NCBI GenBank assembly: GCA_023242925.1
Contig: CP096134.1
Coordinates: forward strand, 3,305,501-3,369,500
DNA: 64,000 nt
DNA from: Hyphomonadaceae bacterium JAD_PAG50586_4
GTDB lineage: Bacteria > Pseudomonadota > Alphaproteobacteria > Caulobacterales > Aquidulcibacteraceae
Direction: 5' to 3'
The position numbers and the translations under genes are program-made. Below, one piece after another: positions 56,095 to 64,000 of the stretch. Position 1 is the first letter of the stretch. The number at the start of each line of letters is the position of its first letter. The notes under the pieces were generated by a model. The model searched no databases. It was not told where the DNA came from and worked only from the letters and a program-made list of their open reading frames with translations.

Positions 56095-58106
56095 ATGTCA
56101 GATCAGGCGCCCGCGACTGCACCGCACCCACCGCGCGTGCGCCTCTCCCTCGGCGTGACGGGTCATCGCCAGGGCCATCCCGCCTATTCGGCCAATTTGA
56201 CGCGCATCGAAGCCGTGCTCGAGCGGGTGCTGCAGCTCATGGACGCAGCGCTCGCCGAGACGCCGGCGCCCTTCGGCGAACCCTATGCGCCGGTGCGCAT
56301 GCACACCCTGCTCGCAGAAGGCGCTGACCAGCTCTGCGCGCGCGCTGCGCTCGCGCGCGACTGGGAGCTGGTGGCGCCGCTGCCGTTTGGACGGGCGCTC
56401 AATCTTGCGATCAATGCCTTGGCGACAAACGCCGACGACGCGCGCGCCCTGCTCGCAGGCGCGGCGCCCGCCGACCCCGCCACGGCTGCGCGCGCGCAGG
56501 CAATCGCCGACCTGCAGGACAAGGCGCACATGTTTGAGCTTGCGGACGCCGACGAACGCATCGCACGCACCTACCTCGCCATGCACGACGCACCGAGCGA
56601 TCCCAATGCGGCCAACATCTACGACGCCGACGCATCGCAGCGCGTCGCATTGGCCGCGCGTATCGTCATCGAACAATCGGATATCCTCATCGCCATCTGG
56701 GATGGCGCACGCACGACGTTTGTCGGCGGCACCGGCCACACCGTCGCCGCCGCCTTGGCGCTCGGCGGCAATGTGGTGTGGATTGATCCCACCGCGCCAG
56801 AGGATTGGCGCATCCTTGGCGCGCCGGAAGCGTTGGCCACGCTTCATGCAGCGCCACAGCACGCCGACCGGGACGGTCAGTTGAAGCGCCTCGTCGCGCA
56901 GGCAGTCTCACCCGCGGCGCCACAAAACAAAGGCCATGCGCCAGCAAGCGCGCCCCAAGGCTTTCGCTCGCTGGACGCCACACAATGGCGCGCACACAGC
57001 AATCTGATCTGGCACGCCTATCGCCGCATCGAAGCGCTGTTCAGCGGCGAGAGAGCGGCCGGGCCCTGGCGCGATCTACGGCAAATCTATGAGGACGCCG
57101 ACGCCATTGCGCACGGCTCCGGCGCGCGCGTGCTGGAGGCTCTGACCACCATGCCGGGCGCCGATGCAAAGCTTCCCGAGCGCACCGCGCCCATGGTGCT
57201 GGCGCGTTTCGCCTGGGCGGATGGCATTTCCTCGCACCTTTCGGACCTTTATCGCAGCGGCATGAGCGTGAATTTCGCGCTCTCCGCGTTCGCCATCATT
57301 TGCGGCGTCGCCTATTTGCCCCTCGTCGCCAGCGCCTGGAAATGGCCGTTTGCGCTATTTGAGTTTGCGCTGCTGGCGGCCATCGTCGCCATCACGTGGC
57401 AGGGGCAAAAGCGCCGCTGGCACGGGCGCTGGTTCGAAACGCGGCGTGTCGCAGAATACCTGCGGCACGCGCCAATCTTGCTGGCGCTGGGCGCTGCGCG
57501 CGCGCTGGCAATTGGCCCGAGGGTGCTGAAACGTCGTGGCCCGAACATTATGCGCGCCACGCGCTGCGCGAAGTTGGTCTCCCTAACGCGGTGGTGACGT
57601 CATCTTATCTACGCGCCGCGCTGACCAATATTCTCGACGTCCACGTCTCCGCGCAGCGCGATTATCATCGCGCCAAGGCGCAACGACTGACCAACGTCCA
57701 CCACAGGCTCGATAAACTGTCAGAAAAGCTCTTCCAGATCGCCGTCGCCTCCGTCGCCTTATATCTGGTGATTGCCGCAGCAGCAGCCGCGCATCTCCTT
57801 GAGAAGGATGCGTTCAAAGCACTCTCCAATGTCTTCACATTTCTAGGCGTCGCGCTGCCAACGCTCGGCGGCGCAATCGCCGGCATCCGCTATTTCGGCG
57901 ACTTCGAACGCTTCGCCGCCATTTCGGAAATCACCGCCGGCAAGCTCGACGCGGTGCATGACCGCATCGCGCTGCTCGCCCCTGTCGAAGCACTGGATTA
58001 CGGCGCCGTCGCCGACCTGGCGCACAGAGCGGACGAGATCGTCGTCAGCGAAATCGAGAACTGGCAAGCCGTCTTCGGCGGCAAGCACATCACCGTTCCG
58101 GTTTGA
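56095..58106 (+). pseudogene. SLOG-SLATT fusion membrane protein, apparent frameshift
   Basis: Starts at the ATG at 56095. Residues 1-240 look like a SLOG nucleotide-binding domain: LGVTGHRQGHPAY (19-31), LLAEGADQLCARAAL (72-86), DILIAIWDG (196-204) and GGTGHTVAAALALGG (211-225). A linker leads to transmembrane pairs at 392-412 and 418-435. A second pair lies near LFQIAVASVALYLVIAAAAA and FLGVALPTLGGAIAGIRYF. WFETRRVAEYLRHA and NWPEGAETSWPEHYARH fit DUF4231/SLATT. The frame breaks at about 57505; one added base restores the protein (about 670 residues). It is probably a signal-gated pore (inference). Confidence 0.8.
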
Positions 58107-58291
58107 CGCCCCGCGCGCAGCCCTTCCCGATGTCGGCCGCGCGTTTGAGCTTTGGTCTGTCCAGGCATGCGCACGAGTGGCGCGCGTCCAGTTTGTTGGT
58201 TGCGGCCACAGCGCTTGGCGCTGCGCTTATTCGCGGCCTACTTCGCGAAGGACCAAGCGAGACGTGGATTCATTGCAAAGTATAGACAGAT

Positions 58292-58498
58292 TCACGATGG
58301 CGATTGGGCGTTTGGGGCAGCGGACGTCTGGGCGATCTTCAAGACGCATCTTCCGGCGTCCCAGACCTCGATCCCTCTATCGTCTTCGATCAGGGCGGCG
58401 GCCATGCTCCGCGCTTGGCAATCGTCTTCGCAATCGAAGGAACGGTCGGACACAATGTACCCGAGCGCGCTCACCCCGAAGAACCGATAACATTCCAC
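58292..58498 (-). CDS. small DUF6894-like protein
   Basis: A 68-residue protein. The pattern MECYRFFGVSALGYIVSDRS then AALIEDDRGIEVWDAGRCVL matches small alphaproteobacterial proteins with a YRF(Y/F)...G(Y/H)IV start and a VWxxxRxV end (DUF6894-like). Soluble. Such proteins are often found in soil alphaproteobacteria; function is unknown. The ribosome-binding site is weak. Confidence 0.55.
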   Translation of the reverse strand: MECYRFFGVSALGYIVSDRSFDCEDDCQARSMAAALIEDDRGIEVWDAGRCVLKIAQTSAAPNAQSPS

Positions 58499-58750
58499 TT
58501 TTTGGCCGATCTATCTTGCGCGCGCTGGACCGCGCTGCACCTGGGCAACGCCCCAGCGGGAAAAGGGGACCGTTTCTGGCGGGGTCTGCGTCACCATCTT
58601 CGCGCGAGCAGATGCCGTCCCTGGCCCCGAATAACGCCCAACGCACGCCAACAGAGATCGCTCTGTGCGGCGGCGCACCGACATCGCACACCATGCGTGC
58701 CTATGTTTTTGCGCGTCGGCTTGCATCCCCCGCGTTTCCGGCGCGGTTGA
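58499..58750 (+). other. non-coding gap before terminator hairpins
   Basis: This and the following hairpins fill about 320 bp without a credible gene. Open frames here lack family-like sequence. Confidence 0.4.
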
Positions 58751-58781
58751 GCGGTCCCCTCCCCACCGAGGGGCCGCTTTT
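58751..58781 (+). terminator. candidate Rho-independent terminator
   Basis: GCGGTCCCCTC pairs with GAGGGGCCGC across a short CCACC-type loop (one bulge), followed by TTTT. It is plus-strand oriented. The nearest plus gene upstream is the SLOG-SLATT gene, which ends 640 bp before. Confidence 0.5.
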
Positions 58782-58782
58782 A

Positions 58783-58823
58783 GCGCAAAGAAGGGACCCA
58801 GGGACGGGTCCCTTTCTTTGCGC
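58783..58823. terminator. second inverted repeat at the end of the M23 gene
   Basis: GCGCAAAGAAGGGACCC faces GGGTCCCTTTCTTTGCGC with a 6-base loop (one extra T). It touches the M23 stop codon. It is a strong hairpin but lacks a T-run on the minus side. Confidence 0.45.
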
Positions 58824-59392
58824 TACTCGGGCGCGCGGCCTGATTGCAGCAATGGGTACGGATTGCGCGATTCAGCAACCCACCAATGACGTTCAGGCCC
58901 AAGCCGCTGAATCTCGAAGTGGAGATGGGGCGTAGTCGCGTTGCCGCTGGCGCCGACATAGCCGATCACGTCGCCGCGCCGCACATCTTGGCCTTCGCCA
59001 AGCCCGCGCGCGCGCCCGCTCAGGTGCGCATAATAATAGACGAAACGTTCCGCCTCATCGAATTGATAGATGGTTGTGCCCCCGCGTGCGCTGTCGAAGA
59101 ATTTGACGATGCGCCCATCGACCGCCGCCAACACGGCAACGCCTTGCGGCGCCATAATGTCGATGCCCGCGTGTGCGCGTCCTTGCGAGCGCGCATCGCC
59201 CCAATTATCGTCGAGTTGCGCTGGCGACACCCCGAATACCGGTACGATGAGCGAGCGCGGCGCGTGCAATTGCTCCGCATAGGCTCTTCCATTTGGCGCC
59301 GGCTGCGCACTCGGGTTCGTCATAATGAGTAGAGCCGCAAGCGTGGCCAACAGCGCAACCGCGCTCGACGAGACTTTCTGCGCCAGATTCAT
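58823..59392 (-). CDS. M23-family (LytM) murein endopeptidase
   Basis: A 189-residue exported protein with an N-terminal signal or anchor ([17 protein letters not shown]). The Zn-binding LytM motifs are [12 protein letters not shown] (about 74-85, HxxxD) and HLHFE (about 159-163). [13 protein letters not shown] [14 protein letters not shown] and [20 protein letters not shown] lie between. The ATG at 59392 is chosen. It is divergent from the DUF882 gene with an 80-bp gap. It would cleave peptidoglycan cross-links in the periplasm. Confidence 0.9.
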   Translation of the reverse strand: MNLAQKVSSSAVALLATLAALLIMTNPSAQPAPNGRAYAEQLHAPRSLIVPVFGVSPAQLDDNWGDARSQGRAHAGIDIMAPQGVAVLAAVDGRIVKFFDSARGGTTIYQFDEAERFVYYYAHLSGRARGLGEGQDVRRGDVIGYVGASGNATTPHLHFEIQRLGPERHWWVAESRNPYPLLQSGRAPE

Positions 59393-59471
59393 GGGAACCC
59401 AACCGTGGGAACTCGCCGCTGTTCCCGCGCCCCCCTTACATTCGCCAAAACCCAGATGCACGATACCGGGC

Positions 59472-60026
59472 ATGGAACGTCGTGCTTTTCTCAAGATCTC
59501 GGGCAGCGCCCTCATAAATGGCGCGATCGCCAGCATGGCGACTGTCACAGGCGGCGTTGCTCTGGCGCTTCCGCCTGCACCGAACCCACGCCGCTTGGCG
59601 CTGGTGAACACACACACGGGCGATGCGTTCAATGACGCCTATTGGGCCGCCGGCGATCATGTACCCGACGCATTGCGCGCGATCGCGCATGTGATGCGTG
59701 ATCACCGCTCAGGTGAAGATCACGCCATCGATCCGCGTTTGCTCGATCTCTTACACGATCTTCATGCAAGCGTTGGCGCTTCGGCCCCCTACCAGATCAT
59801 CTCCGGGTATCGTTCACCTGCGACCAATGCGGCGCTGCACGCGCAAACCACCGGCGTCGCGTCGCGCAGTTTGCACATGGACGGGCGCGCTATCGACATC
59901 CGCATCAGCGGCATTGACCTACCGCGCCTGCGTGACGCGGCAATCCAGATGCGTCGCGGCGGCGTCGGCTTCTATCCAGACTCAGACTTCATCCATGTCG
60001 ATACTGGGCGTGTGCGCACGTGGTGA
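59472..60026 (+). CDS. DUF882-family (M15-like) peptidoglycan hydrolase, Tat-exported
   Basis: A 184-residue protein starting [14 protein letters not shown], a twin-arginine leader (RRxFLK). The mature part has [16 protein letters not shown], then [28 protein letters not shown] (Zn-ligand His and Asp) and [12 protein letters not shown] (second His), the DUF882/YcbK pattern related to peptidase M15. The ATG at 59472 is well supported. It sits between the M23 and L,D-transpeptidase genes, all acting on peptidoglycan. Confidence 0.9.
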   Translation: MERRAFLKISGSALINGAIASMATVTGGVALALPPAPNPRRLALVNTHTGDAFNDAYWAAGDHVPDALRAIAHVMRDHRSGEDHAIDPRLLDLLHDLHASVGASAPYQIISGYRSPATNAALHAQTTGVASRSLHMDGRAIDIRISGIDLPRLRDAAIQMRRGGVGFYPDSDFIHVDTGRVRTW

Positions 60027-60027
60027 T

Positions 60028-61167
60028 CTAACCGTTGCGCGCAACCAGCGCGTCGGCGCTGCTTTCAAGGAATGACACGGGCGTCCCCGTACGAACGGCG
60101 CGAGCAAGTTCCACCGCATCCCAATTGGTAAGCCGCACGCATCCATGCGATTGCGTTTTGCTCACGAGCGACGCTTCCGGAGCGCCGTGAATGCCGTACG
60201 TATCGAGCGAAAGTGCGATCCATACCGCGCCGACCGGATTGTTCGGTCCGGCCTGAATGGTCAACGGACCATGAGCGCGCTGGCCGAAAGTCGGCAAGCG
60301 CTCGGCGTCATAATGGTAGGTCGGATCAAAGGCGATGGCGCGGACTTCGTGCGCGCCGGTTGGCGCAGGCGCAGCTTCACTGCCGATCGTCGCTGGATAA
60401 TACGCCAACAACTCGCCCTCGGCGCTATAGGCGCGCACGGCCCGGCCAGGTTTGTCGATCTCGATCGACGCCACCATTGTCGCCAGACCGCCACCGGCAT
60501 TGGCGACGACGATCTCGGTTCCAGCGCGCGCAAAATCTACGCCTGGATTGAGGGTGCGCAACAAATCCACATCCATGTGGAATTTCTCAGCAAGCCCCTC
60601 GGCGGCGTCGGCGTAGCCAAGATGATCGAGCTGCGACATCGCCTCAAGATCGGTTGGCACGACAGCAAATGGCCCCACCAGATCCGATGCGGCAATGACG
60701 TAAGACGCGAGCGCCCCGGCGGGATCTGCGGCCGTAAGAATCTGGAGCAGAGTGTCATCTGCCCGACCGTTCACAGGCAGCGCATGCGCTGTTTGATAGG
60801 CGCTGACCGCTTTGGCGACGTTCTCGCCGTCGAACCCGTCGATCACGCCGGGCGAGAAATGGGCCCGATCCAGCAAGACCTGAATGCGCACCAGCGCGGC
60901 GTTGTACACAATCGACTCCGCTGGCGGTATGTCGGCGCCCGGCGGGAGGATGGTTGCGTCGGCTGCCGGCGCCTCGATCGCCGGCTCGGCGAGAGGCGAT
61001 GTGGCAAAAGCCGCTGCATTGATACGCGCCATCTCGATGCGCGAAAACTCTCCCATCGCAACGACCGGCGCGGGCGTGCTGACCGCCGATGGTTCGCTAG
61101 ACGATTGTTGCTCGCATGCCGCGAGCAAGAAAAACGGCGCAAGGCCAAGGGCGCGGATAGTATGCAT
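60028..61167 (-). CDS. L,D-transpeptidase (YkuD) lipoprotein with peptidoglycan-binding domain
   Basis: About 379 residues from the ATG at 61167, with a lipobox (FFLLAAC). A PG_binding_1 domain lies at about 90-150 (IDGFDGENVAKAVSAYQTAH), then a LysM-like stretch (EKFHMDVDLLRTLNPGVDF). The YkuD catalytic domain follows with AVWIALSLDTYGIHGAPEAS and SKTQSHGCVRLTNWDAVEL (His and Cys of SHGCVR). It forms 3-3 cross-links in the periplasm. The stop lies one base after the convergent DUF882 stop. Confidence 0.93.
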   Translation of the reverse strand: MHTIRALGLAPFFLLAACEQQSSSEPSAVSTPAPVVAMGEFSRIEMARINAAAFATSPLAEPAIEAPAADATILPPGADIPPAESIVYNAALVRIQVLLDRAHFSPGVIDGFDGENVAKAVSAYQTAHALPVNGRADDTLLQILTAADPAGALASYVIAASDLVGPFAVVPTDLEAMSQLDHLGYADAAEGLAEKFHMDVDLLRTLNPGVDFARAGTEIVVANAGGGLATMVASIEIDKPGRAVRAYSAEGELLAYYPATIGSEAAPAPTGAHEVRAIAFDPTYHYDAERLPTFGQRAHGPLTIQAGPNNPVGAVWIALSLDTYGIHGAPEASLVSKTQSHGCVRLTNWDAVELARAVRTGTPVSFLESSADALVARNG

Positions 61168-61256
61168 GGACGCGATCACCTGAGAAACACCCCGTCAAGC
61201 GATCAGCGCGCGCTTTCGTTCCGGTTTTGACTGCGGCGTAGCCAAACTTCGCGCCA

Positions 61257-61457
61257 TCAAGCTCTCGCTTGAGCACAACACCGCAAAATCATCATCACAG
61301 CGAGCGCGTCGACGTCCAACCGTCTGATCGCCGAATAGACGTAGCCCTCCGCCCGCAAGGCGTTTGCGACACTGCTCCAATCCTTGAATCGACCAGTTTC
61401 CGCGAGTTCGTACGCGCGACGGCGGACCGAGAAGAAAAGAGCGTCGTCCTCAGACAT
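61257..61457 (-). CDS. small hypothetical protein
   Basis: A 66-residue protein from the ATG at 61457 (MSEDDALFFSVRRRAYELAE). The composition is protein-like (FKDWSSVANALRAEGYVYSA, RRLDVDALAVMMILRCCAQ). A longer frame upstream lacks this quality. No domain was recognised; it resembles small helical regulators or toxin-antidote-size proteins only by length. Confidence 0.5.
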   Translation of the reverse strand: MSEDDALFFSVRRRAYELAETGRFKDWSSVANALRAEGYVYSAIRRLDVDALAVMMILRCCAQARA

Positions 61458-61631
61458 GCGTGTATTTGCCGATGCACGAGCGATTGTCGTGCATAAGTCC
61501 AAATTGATACAAAGACCGCCCGGCATCGCACAGACAAGCGAAAGCGCCGCCTTTAAGAGCAGCTCTGGAGCCGGGGGCTTCGTATGGGCTTGGCGGCGAC
61601 GTGGCTTGTCACGCGCTCTCGAGCGCGGGGC

Positions 61632-61655
61632 GGCCTCCCTCTGGGAGGCCGTTTT
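61632..61655 (+). terminator. candidate Rho-independent terminator
   Basis: GGCCTCCC (61632-61639), loop TCT, GGGAGGCC (61643-61650), then GTTTT. The stem is a perfect 8 bp. No plus-strand gene was recognised just upstream, so its client is uncertain. Confidence 0.5.
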
Positions 61656-61675
61656 CCCCGTTCGGAGATGCGCGA

Positions 61676-61849
61676 ATGCAGCAACATCCTCGGCCCAGCG
61701 CGACGGATTCCCCTTCCGTCGACGGCCAACAACACAAGCAATGCACCATCTGCGGCCAACGCTACGATGCGCACGATTTTGCCCAATACGCGCACCACAC
61801 CAACGCACCGCACGTGCCGCTTGAGGACGTCAATCAGCGAACGGAATAA
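61676..61849 (+). CDS. small zinc-finger-like protein
   Basis: A 57-residue protein starting at the ATG at 61676. One CxxC with later histidines, QCTICGQRYDAHDFAQYAHH then TNAPHVPLED, looks like a small zinc-binding knuckle. Such proteins are short regulators or partners. It is supported only by composition and the metal motif. Confidence 0.5.
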   Translation: MQQHPRPSATDSPSVDGQQHKQCTICGQRYDAHDFAQYAHHTNAPHVPLEDVNQRTE

Positions 61850-62117
61850 GCGCGATCGAGATCTCAGCCTCACGACATTGCAATGTGTCGCGCGCGACTG
61901 CGCTCAATCGGGCCCTTATCAGTGATCAAAATGCGATTGCGACGCGAGGACGCCTCCAATGTGTGCGATACCGTGCAGAGCGCGGCCAATCTTCTGCTAG
62001 CCGGGCCCAGATTTTCTGGCGCCGCAACCGCGTTTGATACATTGTAAGCGCATCGACCTCCCAGACTTTGGCGTTGTGTCGACTGAGAGATGCCTGTGCT
62101 CCCGCCAAGGAGTAAGC

Positions 62118-62860
62118 ATGTCCCACCCCATACAAGCCACCGTTAGAAATCGAATTCTCGCATCGATCCCTGCGGGTGAGTTTGCCTTGATCGCCGAGCA
62201 TTTAACGCGCATCGAGCTGGCTCTCGGTGAATCGCTGCACCGCGCCGGGGAGAAAATCATCAACGTCTTCTTTGTTGAAAGCGGCTTTATCTCCGTATTG
62301 ACCATGCTCTCAGACGGGCAACCACTCGAGATCGGCCTGATCGGCTCAGAAGGAGTCGCCGGCGTTTCGGTTATCCTTGGCGCCACCAATTCGTACAGCG
62401 AGACGATGTGCCAAACGGGCGGCGGCGCGTTTCGCATGCCCGCAGCCGCTCTCAAAGATGTGGCCGCGCGCGCGCGCACCTGAACGATCTGCTGCTGAGA
62501 TACACGCACGTGTTCCACGTCCAGGTCGCCCAAACCGCCGCCTGCAACGCCCACCATGACCTAGGCCAGCGTTTGGCGCGCTGGCTGTTGGCCGCGCACG
62601 ATCGCAGCAACGCCGCCGAACTCTCCCTCACCCAAGATCTGATCGCCGTCATGCTGGGTGTCCGGCGATCAACCGTCAGCATCGCCGCGGGAACCTTACA
62701 GAAAGCCGGGATCATCAGGTATCACCACGGCAAAATCACCGTGGTCGATCGCGTGGGGCTCGAGAATGCCGCCTGCGAATGTTACGAGGCCGTCGCTGGC
62801 GAGTACCGCGCGCTGTTCGGCGAGCACACGCCCGACACGAAGCCCGCACCCCAGCCTTAA
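62118..62860 (+). pseudogene. Crp/Fnr-family transcriptional regulator, apparent frameshift
   Basis: Starts at the ATG at 62118. The first frame gives the sensor half (LASIPAGEFALIAEHLTRIE, VFFVESGFISVLTMLSDGQP, GLIGSEGVAGVSVILG). It ends at 62483 within a GCGCGCGC run; one added base near 62470 gives AHLNDLLLRYTHVFHVQVAQ and the HTH half (LTQDLIAVMLGVRRSTVSIA, LQKAGIIRYHHGKI) to 62860. The repaired length is about 247 residues. It precedes a sensor kinase gene by 91 bp. Confidence 0.8.
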
Positions 62861-62951
62861 GCATTGCAGCATAAATCAGCCATGTGTCGGTTCCCGAACC
62901 GACTCCCGCCGCTTCCTGCCGGATATTGCCTTTGTAAGCGGGAGCTGAGCC

Positions 62952-63722
62952 ATGAGAATTCAAACACGCCGCGCCGCCACGCCGCGCGAGAGTTCATTGG
63001 TGACATTGCGCCGGCTCATACGCGAGAACGCACGCCTCAACAGGCTCTGCGAGAACAATAGCGGCATAGCCGAGCGGTACGCGCTGCTTCGCCGCGAGGG
63101 CGACCATCGCATCAAGAATAGCTTGCAGGTGGTCGCGAGCCTGCTCGATGTACAAGCACGTCGCGCTCCCGATTCCAGCACGCATGCCGCGCTGCATGCG
63201 GCCGCCGCGCGCGTTCTCGCGATCGCGCGCATTCACGACGCCTTGCAGCTGAACCACAACAACGATGACGTCGTCGATCTTGGCGCATTACTTACACGCA
63301 TATGCGTATCACTCGACGAATTGGCGGGCGATTCAATAAGCGTGCAGATCGACCGTGATGCGGCGCCAATCGAAGCGCCACTCACGCTGGCGCAACCTAT
63401 CGCTTTGGCCGTGAACGAGCTCGTCCTTAATGCGCTGCGTCACGCGTTCCCGAAGGACGGCGGCGGCTCTGTGTGTGTGACGCTCTGTGAAAACGATCGC
63501 CAGCTGGAGATAAGAGTCGCCGACAATGGCCACGGCCTCCCCGACAATTACGCCACTGGCAAGGGTTATGGCATGCGCCTCGTAACGGCCATGGTCGCCA
63601 AATTGTCTGGACACCTCGACGTTCAAAACTCGGGTGGCGCCTGCTTTATATTGACCGCACCGCGTCCAATTGGGGCGGCGCATCAGCAGACACACAGCCT
63701 CCAAGCGCTCTCAGACGCCTAA
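62952..63722 (+). CDS. HisKA_2-type sensor histidine kinase (short, soluble)
   Basis: A 256-residue kinase. The phospho-accepting block is EGDHRIKNSLQVVASLLDVQ (about 50-69), typical of HisKA_2/HWE-like kinases of alphaproteobacterial stress pathways. HATPase_c follows: ALAVNELVLNALRHAFP, RVADNGHGLP and GKGYGMRLVTAMVAKLSG. No sensor or membrane part is present, so a partner must deliver the signal. Its neighbour is a Crp/Fnr regulator. Confidence 0.9.
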   Translation: MRIQTRRAATPRESSLVTLRRLIRENARLNRLCENNSGIAERYALLRREGDHRIKNSLQVVASLLDVQARRAPDSSTHAALHAAAARVLAIARIHDALQLNHNNDDVVDLGALLTRICVSLDELAGDSISVQIDRDAAPIEAPLTLAQPIALAVNELVLNALRHAFPKDGGGSVCVTLCENDRQLEIRVADNGHGLPDNYATGKGYGMRLVTAMVAKLSGHLDVQNSGGACFILTAPRPIGAAHQQTHSLQALSDA

Positions 63723-63843
63723 ACTTGCGCTGGCGTGCAACCCTATTGGACGCCCCGCGTTGGCAACGACAGGACGTCGCATGGGCGCCGCGCCTACCAT
63801 ATTTTGACGCGCGTTTTCGCGGCGCGCGTCACGGAAAGCATGG

Positions 63844-64000
63844 ATGAGAATTGCTCAGATTGCACCGCTCGCGGAGCGTTGCCCTCCCGCGCTCTATGGC
63901 GGAACCGAACGTGTGGTTTCATACCTGACCGAGGAACTTGTTGCGCAAGGCCATGACGTCACCTTGTTTGCAAGCGGCGATTCCATAACAGCGGCCGAGC
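63844..64000 (+). CDS. glycosyltransferase family 4, start only (runs off window)
   Basis: The first 52 codons of a GT4 are visible: MRIAQIAPLAERCPPALYGG, then TERVVSYLTEELVAQGHDVT and LFASGDS. The PPxxYGGTERVV block is a common GT4 N-terminus. The start is the ATG at 63844. The rest is outside the window. It may open another glycan gene set. Confidence 0.85.
   Translation, partial: MRIAQIAPLAERCPPALYGGTERVVSYLTEELVAQGHDVTLFASGDSITAAE

Noticed and set aside
60145..61230. Plus-strand open frame of 361 codons
   Set aside because: Antisense to the L,D-transpeptidase, which has clear YkuD motifs; composition is Arg-rich and not protein-like.
1..64000. CRISPR array, insertion sequence or prophage
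   Set aside because: No regularly spaced repeats, transposase, integrase or phage structural motifs were found; the Gtr genes are of a type also found outside phages.

Overview
The window is about 62-64% GC with densely packed genes on both strands. Gene content (NtrC-type and HWE-like sensor kinases, Crp/Fnr regulators, DUF882 and DUF3108 proteins, many membrane and lipoproteins) points to an alphaproteobacterium, most likely Caulobacterales/Hyphomonadaceae-like. The genus cannot be fixed from the sequence alone. Most of the window is a cell-surface polysaccharide locus flanked by regulatory, cell-envelope and signalling genes.

Layout. 1-3.4 kb: end of a DegT sugar aminotransferase, apt, galE (frameshifted) and an AraC regulator. 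3.4-14 kb: a mixed region with a hybrid sensor kinase, a Crp/Fnr regulator, a membrane alpha/beta hydrolase overlapping a lipoprotein gene, a small XRE regulator and a TIR-domain membrane protein. 14-25 kb: a CapD-type dehydratase and a compact deoxysugar module (aminotransferase, NDP-hexose 2,3-dehydratase, 3-ketoreductase, formyltransferase, GtrA, GtrB, a GT-C-like membrane protein, rmlA, rmlB). 25-47 kb: glycosyltransferases, FkbM methyltransferases, a sulfotransferase, a two-gene ABC polysaccharide exporter, gmd-fcl (GDP-L-fucose), an epimerase with a GT4, an O-antigen-ligase-like protein and a UDP-glucuronate-epimerase-like protein. 47.9-50.2 kb: an AGE-family isomerase and manC, supplying GDP-mannose. 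51-54.6 kb: a secreted subtilisin-like lipoprotein and a DUF3472-like protein. 54.6-58.1 kb: a divergent pair, TIR-TM-GATase-like and SLOG-SLATT, that looks like a nucleotide-signalling conflict system. 58.8-61.2 kb: three peptidoglycan-active proteins (M23, DUF882, L,D-transpeptidase). 62-64 kb: a Crp/Fnr regulator, a HisKA_2-type kinase and the start of another GT4.

How the genes work together. Glucose-1-phosphate would be activated by RmlA and dehydrated by RmlB. The 2,3-dehydratase, 3-ketoreductase and C4 aminotransferase would then give a dTDP-4-amino-2,4,6-trideoxyhexose, and the formyltransferase would N-formylate it. GtrB would load the sugar on undecaprenyl phosphate, GtrA would flip it, and the GT-C protein would attach it in the periplasm. 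Separately, ManC-Gmd-Fcl would make GDP-fucose for a glycan assembled by the many glycosyltransferases and exported by the ABC transporter.

Data caution. About twenty genes are split by single-base indels. Nearly all are one-base deletions, mostly in homopolymer runs, with protein similarity continuing unbroken in the next frame. This pattern looks more like uncorrected long-read sequence than true gene decay. Such genes are typed 'pseudogene' here but are probably intact in the organism. No tRNA, rRNA, CRISPR array or insertion sequence was seen.
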